Assembly (NCBI GenBank): GCA_017438305.1
Contig: JAFRVX010000153.1
Coordinates: forward strand, 1 to 38,992
Origin: Lachnospiraceae bacterium
Lineage (GTDB): Bacteria; Bacillota; Clostridia; Lachnospirales; Lachnospiraceae
Direction: 5' to 3'
DNA length: 38,992 nucleotides
Part shown: one piece after another, positions 7,691 through 15,521 of the stretch
How the letters are laid out: each line of letters starts with the position of its first letter
Numbering within the stretch: the stretch's first letter is position 1
Notes under the pieces: generated by a model
What the model saw: only the letters and a program-made list of their open reading frames with translations
What the model was told of the DNA's origin: nothing
Databases searched by the model: none
Program-made: the position numbers and the translations under genes

Positions 7691-9206
7691 TCAGCGGCAC
7701 GTACTTCAGGGCCTTGTGGCAGGCGGCGAGTTCGCGGTCGAAATCGACTTTGACTTCACACTTCTCATCAAAGATCATGGTAGCGCCGGCGCCTTCCTTC
7801 CATTCGGGCCATTCCACCGGCAGATATTCGTTGTTGGGATTTCCGTAACGGGCGAAGTTGACCCAGGCCTGGCTCATCTGGTCCTGCAGCAGCGCGGAGA
7901 TCTCGCCCTTGTTGCAGACCGCTACCTTATCGATATTGCGGAAAGCGAAGGGGATCTCTGAGCAGTGCCAGGCGGATTTTCCGCCGTCATAGGGGAATTC
8001 CCAGGCAAATACGTAGTTGTAGGTCGGAGCGCAGCCTTCCTTGACCCGAAGATCCATGTACTGAAGCGTAGAGGGGCGGTAGCCGTCATCTACGAATACA
8101 GCATCGATCAGGTTCTTGTTGGGCCAGGCCTTTTTAAAGAGGGCGATGAGCTCATCGGCGCCGCCGTCCGGGAAGGCTGCACGGACATAATCCGCCTGCT
8201 CTTCTTCGGAAAGCTCCCACTTGCCGCCGGGAGACATAAAGCCCATCTCATTGATGTTGGAGCCCAGCATCATCGGGATCGTCTTGCCGTTCTCGGTAAA
8301 GCCGTCCTTTAAGGCGTGGCCTACGAACCAGTCGTTCACGATGGGACCCCAGCCCATGCCGCCGATGCCTTCTTTGGCCAGTTCGCTGATATACTGCATC
8401 AGGGTTTCAACAGGCAGGTTCACCAGGTCCTCAAATTTGTCGGTGCCGGCTTTCTTGAAAAGCCCGGCCAGGATCTTTTCGGAGAAAGCCTTGTCTACGG
8501 TTCTTTCTTCCGCGGAACGCAGGCCGGATTCCACGATGACCTTATGGAAAAGGCCGTCAGCCGCCGGGATCTGCATTAGTGTGGATACTTTTCCGCCGCC
8601 GCCTGACTGTCCGAAGATGGTCACATTTCCGGGATCGCCGCCAAAGCCTTCGATATTGTCATGGATCCACTGAAGAGCGGCTACCAGGTCTGCCATGCCG
8701 CAGTTTCCGGAGTTTTTGTATTCCTCGCCGTAGTCGGAAACATCCAGGAAGCCCAGGACGTTCAGCCGGTGGTTGATGGAAACGAATACGATATCGCCGA
8801 ATTCCGACAGGTTGGCGCCGTCGTAAGCCAGCATTTCAATGGCGGAACCGGAGGCAAAGCCGCCGCCGTGCATCCAAACCATGACCGGTTTTTTAGCCGA
8901 TCTGTCAATGGACTGGGTCCAGATGTTTAAGTTCAGGCAGTCTTCAGACTTGGGCCAGAAGCGATGCGGCACCAGCAGATCGCCGTTCGGCGAATCCGGT
9001 GAAGCCGGATAGGTGATGTAACCGTAGGAAAGGGCATCCTTTACCCCTTCCCAGGGCTCAACCGGCGTGGGCTGCTGCCAGCGTTTGCATTCCGCGTATT
9101 TAACCCCATAGAAGTTATAGGTGGTGCCCAGCTTGAAGCCGCGGAGTTTTCCCTGTTTTGTTTCAACAACAGGTTCTGTGGTGGTACAGATAAATTCTTT
9201 TGCCAT
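7671..9206 (-). CDS. type-B carboxylesterase (PF00135), paralogue 1
   Basis: Serine carboxylesterase of 511 aa, like para-nitrobenzyl esterases, acting on ester bonds in the cytoplasm (no signal peptide). The oxyanion hole is HGGGF (113-117). Nucleophile Ser201 lies in FGQSGGG, acid Glu320 in GSNINEMG and His414 in WHCSEIPF. The ATG at 9204-9206 follows AAGGAG; an in-frame ATG at 9248 is less likely. Its closest relative in the window is the gene at 13327-14859, with 47 of the first 60 residues identical. The gene is probably followed by the lipoprotein on the same transcript. Substrate unknown. Confidence 0.92.
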   Translation of the reverse strand: MAKEFICTTTEPVVETKQGKLRGFKLGTTYNFYGVKYAECKRWQQPTPVEPWEGVKDALSYGYITYPASPDSPNGDLLVPHRFWPKSEDCLNLNIWTQSIDRSAKKPVMVWMHGGGFASGSAIEMLAYDGANLSEFGDIVFVSINHRLNVLGFLDVSDYGEEYKNSGNCGMADLVAALQWIHDNIEGFGGDPGNVTIFGQSGGGGKVSTLMQIPAADGLFHKVIVESGLRSAEERTVDKAFSEKILAGLFKKAGTDKFEDLVNLPVETLMQYISELAKEGIGGMGWGPIVNDWFVGHALKDGFTENGKTIPMMLGSNINEMGFMSPGGKWELSEEEQADYVRAAFPDGGADELIALFKKAWPNKNLIDAVFVDDGYRPSTLQYMDLRVKEGCAPTYNYVFAWEFPYDGGKSAWHCSEIPFAFRNIDKVAVCNKGEISALLQDQMSQAWVNFARYGNPNNEYLPVEWPEWKEGAGATMIFDEKCEVKVDFDRELAACHKALKYVPLIPKMNF

Positions 9207-9321
9207 AAAGACTCTCCTTTTGATGATTCCGGCAGAACTTACTGCCATGTTTAAAACGACCTGATCGATTATAAAATAATCTTTTCTTTATTATCCATGA
9301 AAATCAGGCGTAAATCAATGA

Positions 9322-9359
9322 CATTTCAAAGGAATAATCAAGTTTCAGAGGAATAATCA
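9322..9359. repeat. 19-bp direct repeat, 2 units
   Basis: CATTTCAAAGGAATAATCA (9322-9340) and AGTTTCAGAGGAATAATCA (9341-9359) are adjacent. The second ends exactly where homology to an ABC ATPase begins, so it marks the breakpoint of that gene remnant. Confidence 0.7.
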
Positions 9360-9533
9360 GAACCCATGAACGGCCTGGACAACCAGGGGGTGCTGGATAT
9401 CCGGGAAGTATTGAAAGAACTCCGGGAGAAGGGAAAGACAATCATTCTGGCATCCCACAGCCGGGAGGATATTTCGGAACTGTGCGATACGGTAACGGAA
9501 CTGGATCACGGAAAGGTCATCCGTGAGATGTAA
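9357..9533 (+). pseudogene. C-terminal remnant of an ABC transporter ATP-binding protein
   Basis: A short open frame of about 58 codons reads SEPMNGLDNQG at its start. This is the end of Walker B plus the D-loop (EPMNGLD). It continues through the H-loop IILASHSRED and ends with DTVTELDHGKVIREM, the usual C-terminus of small bacteriocin- or multidrug-type ABC ATPases. Walker A, the Q-loop and the signature are absent; a stop codon (9354-9356) and the 19-bp repeat lie directly upstream. The protein is therefore truncated at the Walker B motif. It retains its own terminator, which suggests an internal deletion of an ABC gene. Confidence 0.85.
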
Positions 9534-9554
9534 ACAGGAAGATGACCGGGTCGG

Positions 9555-9591
9555 AAAGACCGCTGCATGCAATCTGCTGCAGCGGTCTTTT
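9555..9591 (+). terminator. intrinsic terminator of the lost ABC gene
   Basis: AAAGACCGCTGCA (9555-9567) pairs with TGCAGCGGTCTTT (9578-9590), followed by a short T-run. It lies 22 bp after the stop codon of the ATPase remnant. Confidence 0.85.
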
Positions 9592-9685
9592 GCTGGCTGC
9601 GGCTGCAGCCGGATCGGAATAATGCTATGCGCTGATCACCGAATGATCGAAAAATACTATGGGAATCCCTGACGGTTTATGGTAT

Positions 9686-9745
9686 GATGGTGGGAGTGCG
9701 AAGCACGGAACCATCCGGAATCTGCTTTTGGCGGCTATATCATAT
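9686..9745 (+). repeat. family C structured repeat, copy 1
   Basis: GATGGT and ACCATC enclose an inner hairpin GTGC-GAA-GCAC, followed by CCGGAATCTGCTTTTGGCG and CTATATCATAT. Almost the same sequence occurs at 33719-33790. No protein frame is credible. It lies about 75 bp ahead of the GH2 gene. Confidence 0.8.
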
Positions 9746-9818
9746 GTTACTGAAAAAAGAAGGAAGTGAACCGGCCGGGACTGCGGCCGGATAAAGATCA
9801 AGGAGGGAAGTCCATCTG

Positions 9819-12269
9819 ATGAAAAAAACATTGTTTAATGATTCCTGGCGGTATTTTACCGGCATTACCGGGCCCTTTGATCTGGGGGCAAAGCCGGCGG
9901 AGAAACCGGTGACGCTGCCCTTTGACCCCATGATCTTTGAAAAGCGGGATCCTGAGGAAAAGAGCGGGGGCGCCGCAGGCTTTTATCCGGCAAAAACCTA
10001 TACCTTTGTCAAGGATTTTGAGCTTCCGGAAGAAGGCGCGGAAACCCGTTATATCCTGGAATTTGAAGGCGTCATGAGTGAAGCCCTGGTATACGTGAAC
10101 AATGAATACGCGGGCGGCAATCATCATGGCTACAGTCAGTTTTTCTGCGATATTACCAGCGATGTGAAAGAAGGGAAGACCAATACGGTAAAGGTCATTT
10201 CCCAGCATGAATCCCTGCGGTCCCGCTGGTATTCCGGCGCCGGTATCTATCGGGACGTTTATCTGCATACCGGCGGTCCGGTCTATATTCCGCCGGAAGG
10301 TGTAAAGATCACCACGGAAGCGGTCTATGATGCCTATGCTGTCATACGGGCTGATGTGGAGATCAGAAATACCCGCGGCAGAGATGTGCAGGTGAAGCTG
10401 GCCGTTGCCGCAGTTTCGGAAGGCAGAGGCGGAAATGCGGAAACCTCCCACCTTGTGACCGTGGAAGCCATGAAGACAGCTTCCGCCCGGGTGCGCTTTG
10501 CCGTTAAGGATCCGGATCTCTGGTCGCCGGATTCGCCCGTCCTGTATACGCTGAAAACCTCCCTGTATGAAGGCGACAGGCTGCTGGATGAGGCGGAAGA
10601 TGAATTCGGTATCCGTTCCCTGAGTCTGGACCCCGTTAGCGGCCTTAAGATCAACGGAGTTGAGACAAAGCTTCGGGGCGGCTGCATCCATCACGACAAC
10701 GGCCTTATAGGAGCGGTCTCCCTGTATGATGCGGAAGTCTTCCGGATGAAGAACATGAAAGCTGCCGGATTTAACGCTATCCGTTCCGCCCATCATCCGG
10801 CCGGGAAGGCGCTTCTTAAAGCCTGTGACCATGTGGGCATCCTGGTCATGGATGAGCTTTCCGATATGTGGACTTATCAGAAAAATGAAAACGATTTCGC
10901 GCTGCTGTTCAACGATGAAATGGAAAAGGAAGCAGACCGGATGGTTTCCAAGGACTATAATCATCCTTCCGTGATCCTTTACTCCACCGGCAACGAGATC
11001 CCGGAGATCGGACGGAAATCCGGACGGCTTATGAACCGCAGGATCATCACCCGGCTTCATGAAAAGGACTCAACGCGCTTCACCACCAATGCAGTCAACG
11101 GACTGCTCCTGGCCGGGGACGAGATGCAGGATTTCGCTAAGCAGATGGGCGGCAGCATGGAGAATGCATCCGTTGCCAGTATCGACGAGATGAACGATGT
11201 CATGAGCACCTTTGCGGACCGGCTGTCTGCGTTTCTCTCTGAAAACAAGGTCGTGGAGCGGAAGCTGGAAGAGATCAGCGATGAGTGCGACGTGATCGGC
11301 TTCAACTATATGACAGACCAGCATACCGAGGAGCTTCTTAGGAATCCCCAGCATGTGGCGGTGGGGTCGGAAACCTATCCGGAGGATATCCCGGTGCTCT
11401 GGGATATTGTGGGAAAGCATCCGGCCGTCATCGGTGATTTTACCTGGACCGGCTATGATTATCTGGGAGAAGCCGGCATCGGCATCTTCCATTATCTGGA
11501 CGAAAAACCCCAGGGCTTCGGCGTCTGGCCGGACCGGGTGGCTTATTGCGGAGACATCGATCTTACCGGATACCGCCGGCCTGTAAGCTTCCTGCGGGAA
11601 ATGGCCTACGGCCTCCGGAAAGAGCCGTATATGTTCGTGGAACGGCCGGAGATCTTCGGAAAAACGGCGGACAAGAACAAATGGAAGTATAAGGATGCGG
11701 AAGCCTCCTGGACCTACAACAAGACCGGCAGCCCGGTAAGAGTCTACGTGCTCGGCATCGGGGATGAGGCAGCTCTTTTCTTAAACGGCGCGCCGGCGGG
11801 GAAGGCCAGGATCGGAGAGAAGGAACCCTTCACCGCGGTCTTTGAACTGCCCTATGAACCGGGCGAGCTGACGGCGGTGTGCTATAAAGAGGGAAGGACA
11901 ACAGGCCAGGTCACCCTGAAAACCGCCGGTTTCCCGAAGCAGTTTGAAATCATTTCATCCGCTGATAAGATCCAGGCGGATCCTCAGCGCCTGGTGTTCC
12001 TCCAGACCGATCTTCTGGATGTGAACGGCGTAAAAAACATGCTGGAGAGAAAACAGGTCAGTGTTCAGGTCGAAGGCCCGGCGGTCCTGATGGGCTTCGG
12101 CAATGCAGAACCCACCTCTTTGGAAAACGATCCGCTGGAAACTACGAAAGAATCCTTTAACGGCCGCGTGATGGCTGTTGTCAGAAGCACGGGAGAAGCC
12201 GGAGAGATCCGGGTGACCTTCAGGGCTGAAGGCATGGAAGAGAAGACGGTCTGTATCAAAGCCGAATAA
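9819..12269 (+). CDS. glycoside hydrolase family 2 enzyme, beta-galactosidase type
   Basis: 816 aa with no signal peptide, hence intracellular hydrolysis of imported oligosaccharides. Domain order: sugar-binding jelly roll (about 10-155, with SRWYSGAGIYRDVYL near its end), immunoglobulin-like domain (160-270), TIM barrel (about 275-560) and a C-terminal beta-sandwich region of the DUF4982 type followed by an invasin-like domain. Acid/base Glu393 lies in STGNEIPE and nucleophile Glu518 in GSETYPED. RGGCIHHDNG (286-295) and NAIRSAHHP (319-327) are family motifs. AGGAGG lies 12 bases before the ATG, a rather long spacing. A classic terminator follows. The linkage cleaved (galactoside, glucuronide or other) is not decided by the sequence. 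Confidence 0.9.
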   Translation: MKKTLFNDSWRYFTGITGPFDLGAKPAEKPVTLPFDPMIFEKRDPEEKSGGAAGFYPAKTYTFVKDFELPEEGAETRYILEFEGVMSEALVYVNNEYAGGNHHGYSQFFCDITSDVKEGKTNTVKVISQHESLRSRWYSGAGIYRDVYLHTGGPVYIPPEGVKITTEAVYDAYAVIRADVEIRNTRGRDVQVKLAVAAVSEGRGGNAETSHLVTVEAMKTASARVRFAVKDPDLWSPDSPVLYTLKTSLYEGDRLLDEAEDEFGIRSLSLDPVSGLKINGVETKLRGGCIHHDNGLIGAVSLYDAEVFRMKNMKAAGFNAIRSAHHPAGKALLKACDHVGILVMDELSDMWTYQKNENDFALLFNDEMEKEADRMVSKDYNHPSVILYSTGNEIPEIGRKSGRLMNRRIITRLHEKDSTRFTTNAVNGLLLAGDEMQDFAKQMGGSMENASVASIDEMNDVMSTFADRLSAFLSENKVVERKLEEISDECDVIGFNYMTDQHTEELLRNPQHVAVGSETYPEDIPVLWDIVGKHPAVIGDFTWTGYDYLGEAGIGIFHYLDEKPQGFGVWPDRVAYCGDIDLTGYRRPVSFLREMAYGLRKEPYMFVERPEIFGKTADKNKWKYKDAEASWTYNKTGSPVRVYVLGIGDEAALFLNGAPAGKARIGEKEPFTAVFELPYEPGELTAVCYKEGRTTGQVTLKTAGFPKQFEIISSADKIQADPQRLVFLQTDLLDVNGVKNMLERKQVSVQVEGPAVLMGFGNAEPTSLENDPLETTKESFNGRVMAVVRSTGEAGEIRVTFRAEGMEEKTVCIKAE

Positions 12270-12281
12270 TATGAATTTAAG

Positions 12282-12303
12282 CCCCGGCTTCGGCCGGGGT
12301 TTT
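12282..12303 (+). terminator. intrinsic terminator of the GH2 gene
   Basis: CCCCGGC, loop TTCG, GCCGGGG (12282-12299) and then TTTT. It lies 13 bp after the stop codon. Confidence 0.93.
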
Positions 12304-12394
12304 CCTGTCCATACGACCGACAGGATCCGTATACCAGCTTTCTTCAGGAAAAGAGCCCCTGTTCTTCTGGGCAGCCATGAGGGACAAATCCCGG

Positions 12395-12484
12395 GATTAC
12401 CTGTTTGATACAGTCGGTTTATTAAGATTACCGGTTTGATACAGGTGGGAGTTTATAGAGATTACATGTTTAATACAGGCGCAG
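12395..12484. repeat. degenerate 31-34 bp tandem repeat, 3 units
   Basis: The units start at 12395, 12426 and 12460 and share GATTACCTGTTTGATACAG with changes. They lie directly ahead of the promoter of the DUF6506-like gene. Confidence 0.7.
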
Positions 12485-12502
12485 ATCGAGGAAAGCTGAA
12501 TC

Positions 12503-12531
12503 TTGACGTCAGGATGACGGTTTGATAAACT
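12503..12531 (+). promoter_or_regulatory. promoter of the DUF6506-like gene
   Basis: TTGACG (12503-12508), 17 bp, then TAAACT (12526-12531). The leader would be about 105 nt. Confidence 0.5.
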
Positions 12532-12570
12532 GAAGACAGTACGAATTGAAAGCAGCAAAAACAAGGAGTA

Positions 12571-12613
12571 ATGAAAAGGTTAGTTCCAACTGGCGGTTAG
12601 GTGTCTAACCACC
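12571..12613 (+). promoter_or_regulatory. leader hairpin with possible 9-codon leader ORF
   Basis: GGCGGTTAG (12592-12600) and CTAACCACC (12605-12613) form a stem with loop GTGT. A second GGTTAG (12578-12583) could pair with the same CTAACC, so two exclusive folds are possible. A mini-ORF ATG (12571) reads MKRLVPTGG and stops inside the stem, but its AAGGAG is only 2 bases from the ATG. Confidence 0.35.
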
Positions 12614-12644
12614 ACAAATACAACAATTGCAGGAGGTTTATGAA

Positions 12645-12947
12645 ATGTTTGAATGTGCATTTATCTATGTTGCCGGCGGGCTGGATCCCAAGGTTAACCG
12701 GGCGGTGATCCCTTCGGACGAGATCAATATGAATGTGATCGGCTGCTCGACCTATGAAGAAGCCGAAGAAGCCGCGAAGGAAGTCGTGGCAAAGGGCTGT
12801 ACGGCGGTGGAACTCTGTGCCGGATTCGGAAATGAAGGCATTGCCAGGATCAAGAAGGCTGTCGGCCCGGGAATTGCCGTCGGCGCCGTGAAGTTCGATT
12901 TCCATCCCGCTTTCGGGTTCAAATCCGGGGATGATATGTTCCAGTAA
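12645..12947 (+). CDS. small DUF6506-like protein
   Basis: 100 aa, probably of the DUF6506 family. It opens with MFECAFIYVAGGLDP, has NVIGCSTYEEAEEAAKEVV in the middle and ends with the conserved-looking ELCAGFGNEGIARIKKAVG and VGAVKFDFHP. It looks like a small soluble alpha/beta protein. The start ATG at 12645 has AGGAGG (12631-12636) 8 bases ahead; other nearby ATG codons are out of frame or too early. It stands alone, with its own promoter and leader hairpin. No biochemical role is known to me. Confidence 0.75.
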   Translation: MFECAFIYVAGGLDPKVNRAVIPSDEINMNVIGCSTYEEAEEAAKEVVAKGCTAVELCAGFGNEGIARIKKAVGPGIAVGAVKFDFHPAFGFKSGDDMFQ

Positions 12948-13174
12948 GAAAACTCGTGACGGGTTCATATGGCTGAACCATTCGATGCATAAGTCTGCTC
13001 AGGCTGTTATAGATACGGACAGGACAGAAAGAGAACCACTGGACTTTACAGATCGAGACATATCCTGACTGACCTTGAGAACGTGACGAGGATTGTACGG
13101 GAACTTAAAAATGGGACCCATCCGGAAGCGTTTTGGTGACCTGACCGTAAAATGATTCTTTGAAAAGAAAACAG

Positions 13175-13227
13175 CCGGGAAGAATCCCGGAATTAGGAGG
13201 AAAAAGGAGCCGGCGCGTGCCGGCTCC
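13175..13227 (-). terminator. two consecutive terminators for the second carboxylesterase
   Basis: On the minus strand GGAGCCGGC and GCCGGCTCC (13206-13227) form a 9-bp stem followed by TTTTT. Next comes CCGGGA/TCCCGG (13175-13190), followed by TGTTTTCTTTTC. The region 12948-13174 shows one small inverted repeat (GGTTCA/TGAACC, 12962-12979) and nothing else recognisable. Confidence 0.85.
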
Positions 13228-13240
13228 CCTGCTTTCTAAG

Positions 13241-13321
13241 GATGAGTCTTTTGAGCTGATACTGCCGGATGAACCTTCGCGGCTGATCCTGCAGAATGAT
13301 TCTTCAGGGCTGATCCTTCAG
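13241..13321. repeat. exact-period 27-bp tandem repeat, 3 units
   Basis: The units are 13241-13267, 13268-13294 and 13295-13321, with GATGA/AATGA starts and a shared GGCTGATCCTGCAG-like end. The period is constant although the units have diverged. It ends 5 bp before the stop codon of the carboxylesterase on the minus strand. Confidence 0.8.
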
Positions 13322-13326
13322 GTCCC

Positions 13327-14859
13327 TTACATCAGCATGTTGGGATTTTCGTATTTGAATTCCAGCTCACGGTGGAATTTAACCAGCTCCCGGTCGTGAT
13401 TTACCCGGGCTTCCGAATTCCTGTCGAAGATCATCGTGACTTCATCGCCCTTGGTGAAGGGACGCCATTCAGGCAGGTATTCGTTGGACGGATCGCCGGT
13501 GCGGGCAAAATTGACCCAGGCCGTGGCGAACTGTTTCTGGAGCCGCTCGCCTACTTCCTTTTCGTTGCAGACGGCCACCTTGTCGATGTTATGGAAGACA
13601 AAGGGAATCTCTGCGCAGTGCCAGGCAGCCTTGCCGTCGTCCACCGGGAAATCATAGGCAAAGACGTAGTTGTAAGATGGCGCGGAGCCGTCTTCGGCAC
13701 GAAGATCCAGCAACATCTGGGTGGTGATGCGGGAACCGTCGTCCAGAATGATGGCGTCGATGGCATCGTGGTCGGGGTAAGCTTTATAGAAGAGATCCAG
13801 AAGCTTCTTGCCGTTTTCTTCTCCCACCACCTGGTAAACGCAGGCTTCCTTTTCTTCTCTGGTCTTCTCCGGGCGGCCGGGAAGCGAGAAGCGGAAGGTG
13901 CCCATTTCGCCGATACAGGTGCCGATGAGCAGCGGAATGGTCTTTGCATGTTCCGTAGAACCGTGATAGATCGTGTTGACGTACCAGCCGTTTTCCAGGG
14001 GACCCCAGCCGAAGCGGGTGCCGGATTCCTTCTGGGCTTTCCGGGTCAGGAACATCAGCTCCTCGTCGGTAAGGGCCAGCAGGTCTTCAAATTTATCGGA
14101 ACCCAGGGTCTTCAGCAGTGTTTTAACCACAGGCGCTGTGCTGGTATAGGTCAGGGACTTTTCATTGGGGCCGGAGCCGGACTCGATGATAGCTTTATGG
14201 AAGAGGCCATCGGCTGCAGGGGTCTGCATAAGCGTCGTGACCTTCATACCGCCGCCGGACTGGCCGAAAATGGTGACGTTTTCAGGATCGCCGCCGAAGC
14301 CCGCGATATTGTCATGCACCCACTGAAGGGCAGCCACCAGGTCAGCCATGCTGCAGTTCTGGGAATTCTCGTATTCCGGGCCGTATTCGGAAACATCCAG
14401 CAGGCCGAATACATTCAGACGATGGTTTACGGTGACCATGACCACATCGCCGTATTCGGACAGGTTGTTGCCGTCATAGGCGACCATTTCAATGGCGGAA
14501 CCGTTGGAGAAGCCGCCGCCGTGAAGCCAGACCATGACCGGCTTTTTCGCATCTTTATCAAGGCTCTGGGTCCAGATGTTCAGGTTCAGGCAGTTTTCGG
14601 ACTTGGGCCAGAAACGGTGGGGGACCAGCAGGTCGCCATTGGGCGAATCCGGTGATGAAGGCGGGCAGATATAGCCGTAGGACAGGGCATCCTTCACGCC
14701 TTCCCAGGGGGTTACCGGCTGCGGCTGCTGCCATCTTTTCGCCTGGGCATAATCCACACCGTAGAAGGTATAGGTGGTACCCAGCTTAAAGCCCCGGAGC
14801 TTGCCGGCAGTTGTTTCCACAATGGGTTCGATGGTGCTGCAGAGAAAATCTTTAGCCAT
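13327..14859 (-). CDS. type-B carboxylesterase (PF00135), paralogue 2
   Basis: 510 aa, cytoplasmic, and a close duplicate of the gene at 7671-9206, with the same MAK(D/E)F opening and matching residue numbering. It has oxyanion HGGGF (113-117), Ser201 in FGQSGGG, Glu318 in GTCIGEMG and His414 in WHCAEIPF. The minus-strand AAGGAG lies 9 bases before the ATG. Conserved segments between the pair include KLRGFKLGTTY and PWEGVKDALSYGY. The two copies are separated by the ABC remnant, GH2 and DUF6506-like genes. It should hydrolyse short-chain or aromatic esters; any division of labour with paralogue 1 is unknown. Confidence 0.92.
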   Translation of the reverse strand: MAKDFLCSTIEPIVETTAGKLRGFKLGTTYTFYGVDYAQAKRWQQPQPVTPWEGVKDALSYGYICPPSSPDSPNGDLLVPHRFWPKSENCLNLNIWTQSLDKDAKKPVMVWLHGGGFSNGSAIEMVAYDGNNLSEYGDVVMVTVNHRLNVFGLLDVSEYGPEYENSQNCSMADLVAALQWVHDNIAGFGGDPENVTIFGQSGGGMKVTTLMQTPAADGLFHKAIIESGSGPNEKSLTYTSTAPVVKTLLKTLGSDKFEDLLALTDEELMFLTRKAQKESGTRFGWGPLENGWYVNTIYHGSTEHAKTIPLLIGTCIGEMGTFRFSLPGRPEKTREEKEACVYQVVGEENGKKLLDLFYKAYPDHDAIDAIILDDGSRITTQMLLDLRAEDGSAPSYNYVFAYDFPVDDGKAAWHCAEIPFVFHNIDKVAVCNEKEVGERLQKQFATAWVNFARTGDPSNEYLPEWRPFTKGDEVTMIFDRNSEARVNHDRELVKFHRELEFKYENPNMLM

Positions 14860-14901
14860 GTTGTCAGTTCTCCTTTTCTCAAAATGTAGTTTATTGTAAT
14901 T

Positions 14902-14916
14902 GATCAGGTTCTGATC
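14902..14916. promoter_or_regulatory. palindrome in the carboxylesterase upstream region
   Basis: GATCAG-GTT-CTGATC is a perfect 6-bp inverted repeat 43 bp upstream of the start codon on the minus strand. It is placed where an operator would sit. No regulator can be assigned. Confidence 0.35.
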
Positions 14917-14968
14917 CTATTTTACTCCCGAAAACCAGGTGAATCAAGAGAAAAAACCAGTCTTCCTC

Positions 14969-15037
14969 GGAGAAGCATACAAGCCTTCCCCGGAGAAGAA
15001 TACAAGCCTTCCCCGGAGAAGAATACAAGCCTTCCCC
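14969..15037. repeat. 23-bp tandem repeat, 3 nearly identical units
   Basis: GGAGAAGAATACAAGCCTT plus CCCC occurs at 14969, 14992 and 15015, with a single C/A change in the first copy. The last unit runs into the left arm of the family B palindrome at 15030, so this array looks like an expansion of that element's border. Confidence 0.85.
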
Positions 15038-15074
15038 TCTGGGGAAGGTGTCATGCGCAGCATGACGGATGAGG
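15030..15074 (+). repeat. family B double-hairpin element
   Basis: CCTTCCCC-TCT-GGGGAAGG (15030-15048) is followed by GTCATGC-GCA-GCATGAC (15050-15066) and the tail GGATGAGG (15067-15074). Both stems are perfect. Relatives lie at 18724-18934 and 24260-24458. The second hairpin differs in sequence between copies but keeps its pairing. Confidence 0.85.
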
Positions 15075-15107
15075 AAAGCCTCATTCTGTGATTCTCCTGT
15101 ATCTATG

Positions 15108-15384
15108 ATCAAAGTCGTGGCCCCGGAAGGGTTATCACAGCCGCCAGGGGCCCCAAAAAACAAGCATGTGCATCAAAGTCGTGGCCCCAGAAAGGTTATC
15201 ATGGCCGCCAGGGGCCCCGAAAAACAAGCATGTGCATCAAAGTCGTGGCCCCAGAAAGGTTATCATGGCCGCCAGGGGCCCCGAAAAACAAGCATGTGCA
15301 TCAAAGTCGTGGCCCCGGAGGCTTATTACGGCAGCCAGGGGCAACGAAAAACAAGCATGTGTATCAAAGTCGTGGCCCCGGGAG
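15108..15384 (-). repeat. family A tandem array A2: four 63-64 bp units
   Basis: The units begin at 15108, 15172, 15236 and 15300, with a partial one at 15363. On the minus strand each reads GGGGCCACGACTTTGATGCA, then CATGCTTGTTTTTCGGGGCC. Units 2 and 3 are almost identical. The core and the period match A1 (6345-6608), while the other half of the unit differs. In this orientation the array lies downstream of the DegV gene. Confidence 0.9.
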
Positions 15385-15386
15385 AA

Positions 15387-15437
15387 AAAAAGAAACAGGC
15401 TGTGGCTCCCATGATGGATCAGGAGGCACAGCCTGTT
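15387..15437 (-). terminator. intrinsic terminator of the DegV gene
   Basis: On the minus strand AACAGGCTGTG (15437-15427) pairs with CACAGCCTGTT (15404-15394), followed by TCTTTTTTTC. Confidence 0.85.
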
Positions 15438-15457
15438 ATTAATAAATTAGATAAGTA

Positions 15458-15521
15458 CTTGATTATTCAGGTGATCGCTTGATAATTCAGTAATCACTTG
15501 ATAACCCAGCTAATCACTCAG
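15458..15521. repeat. 20-bp tandem repeat overlapping a stop codon
   Basis: CTTGATTATTCAGGTGATCG (15458), CTTGATAATTCAGTAATCA (15478) and CTTGATAACCCAGCTAATCA (15497) are followed by CTCAG. The stop codon of the DegV gene (15518-15520) lies in that last piece. Confidence 0.8.

Noticed and set aside
13160..13399. A 79-codon plus-strand frame containing a 9-residue repeat
   Set aside because: It runs through a terminator hairpin, the 27-bp repeat and the end of the antisense esterase, so coding is unlikely.
13372..14655. A 427-codon plus-strand frame opposite the second carboxylesterase
   Set aside because: Antisense to a gene with a full catalytic triad, no ribosome site. The same applies to 4818-6203, 9798-11060 and 599-1390.
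15108..15384. CRISPR array
   Set aside because: Units are contiguous, without unique spacers, and no cas gene is present. The same holds for 6345-6608.
15069..15482. Open frames through array A2 with repeated KVVAPE and HQSRGP peptides
   Set aside because: The same peptides appear in all three frames because of the 64-bp period, and no ribosome site precedes them.
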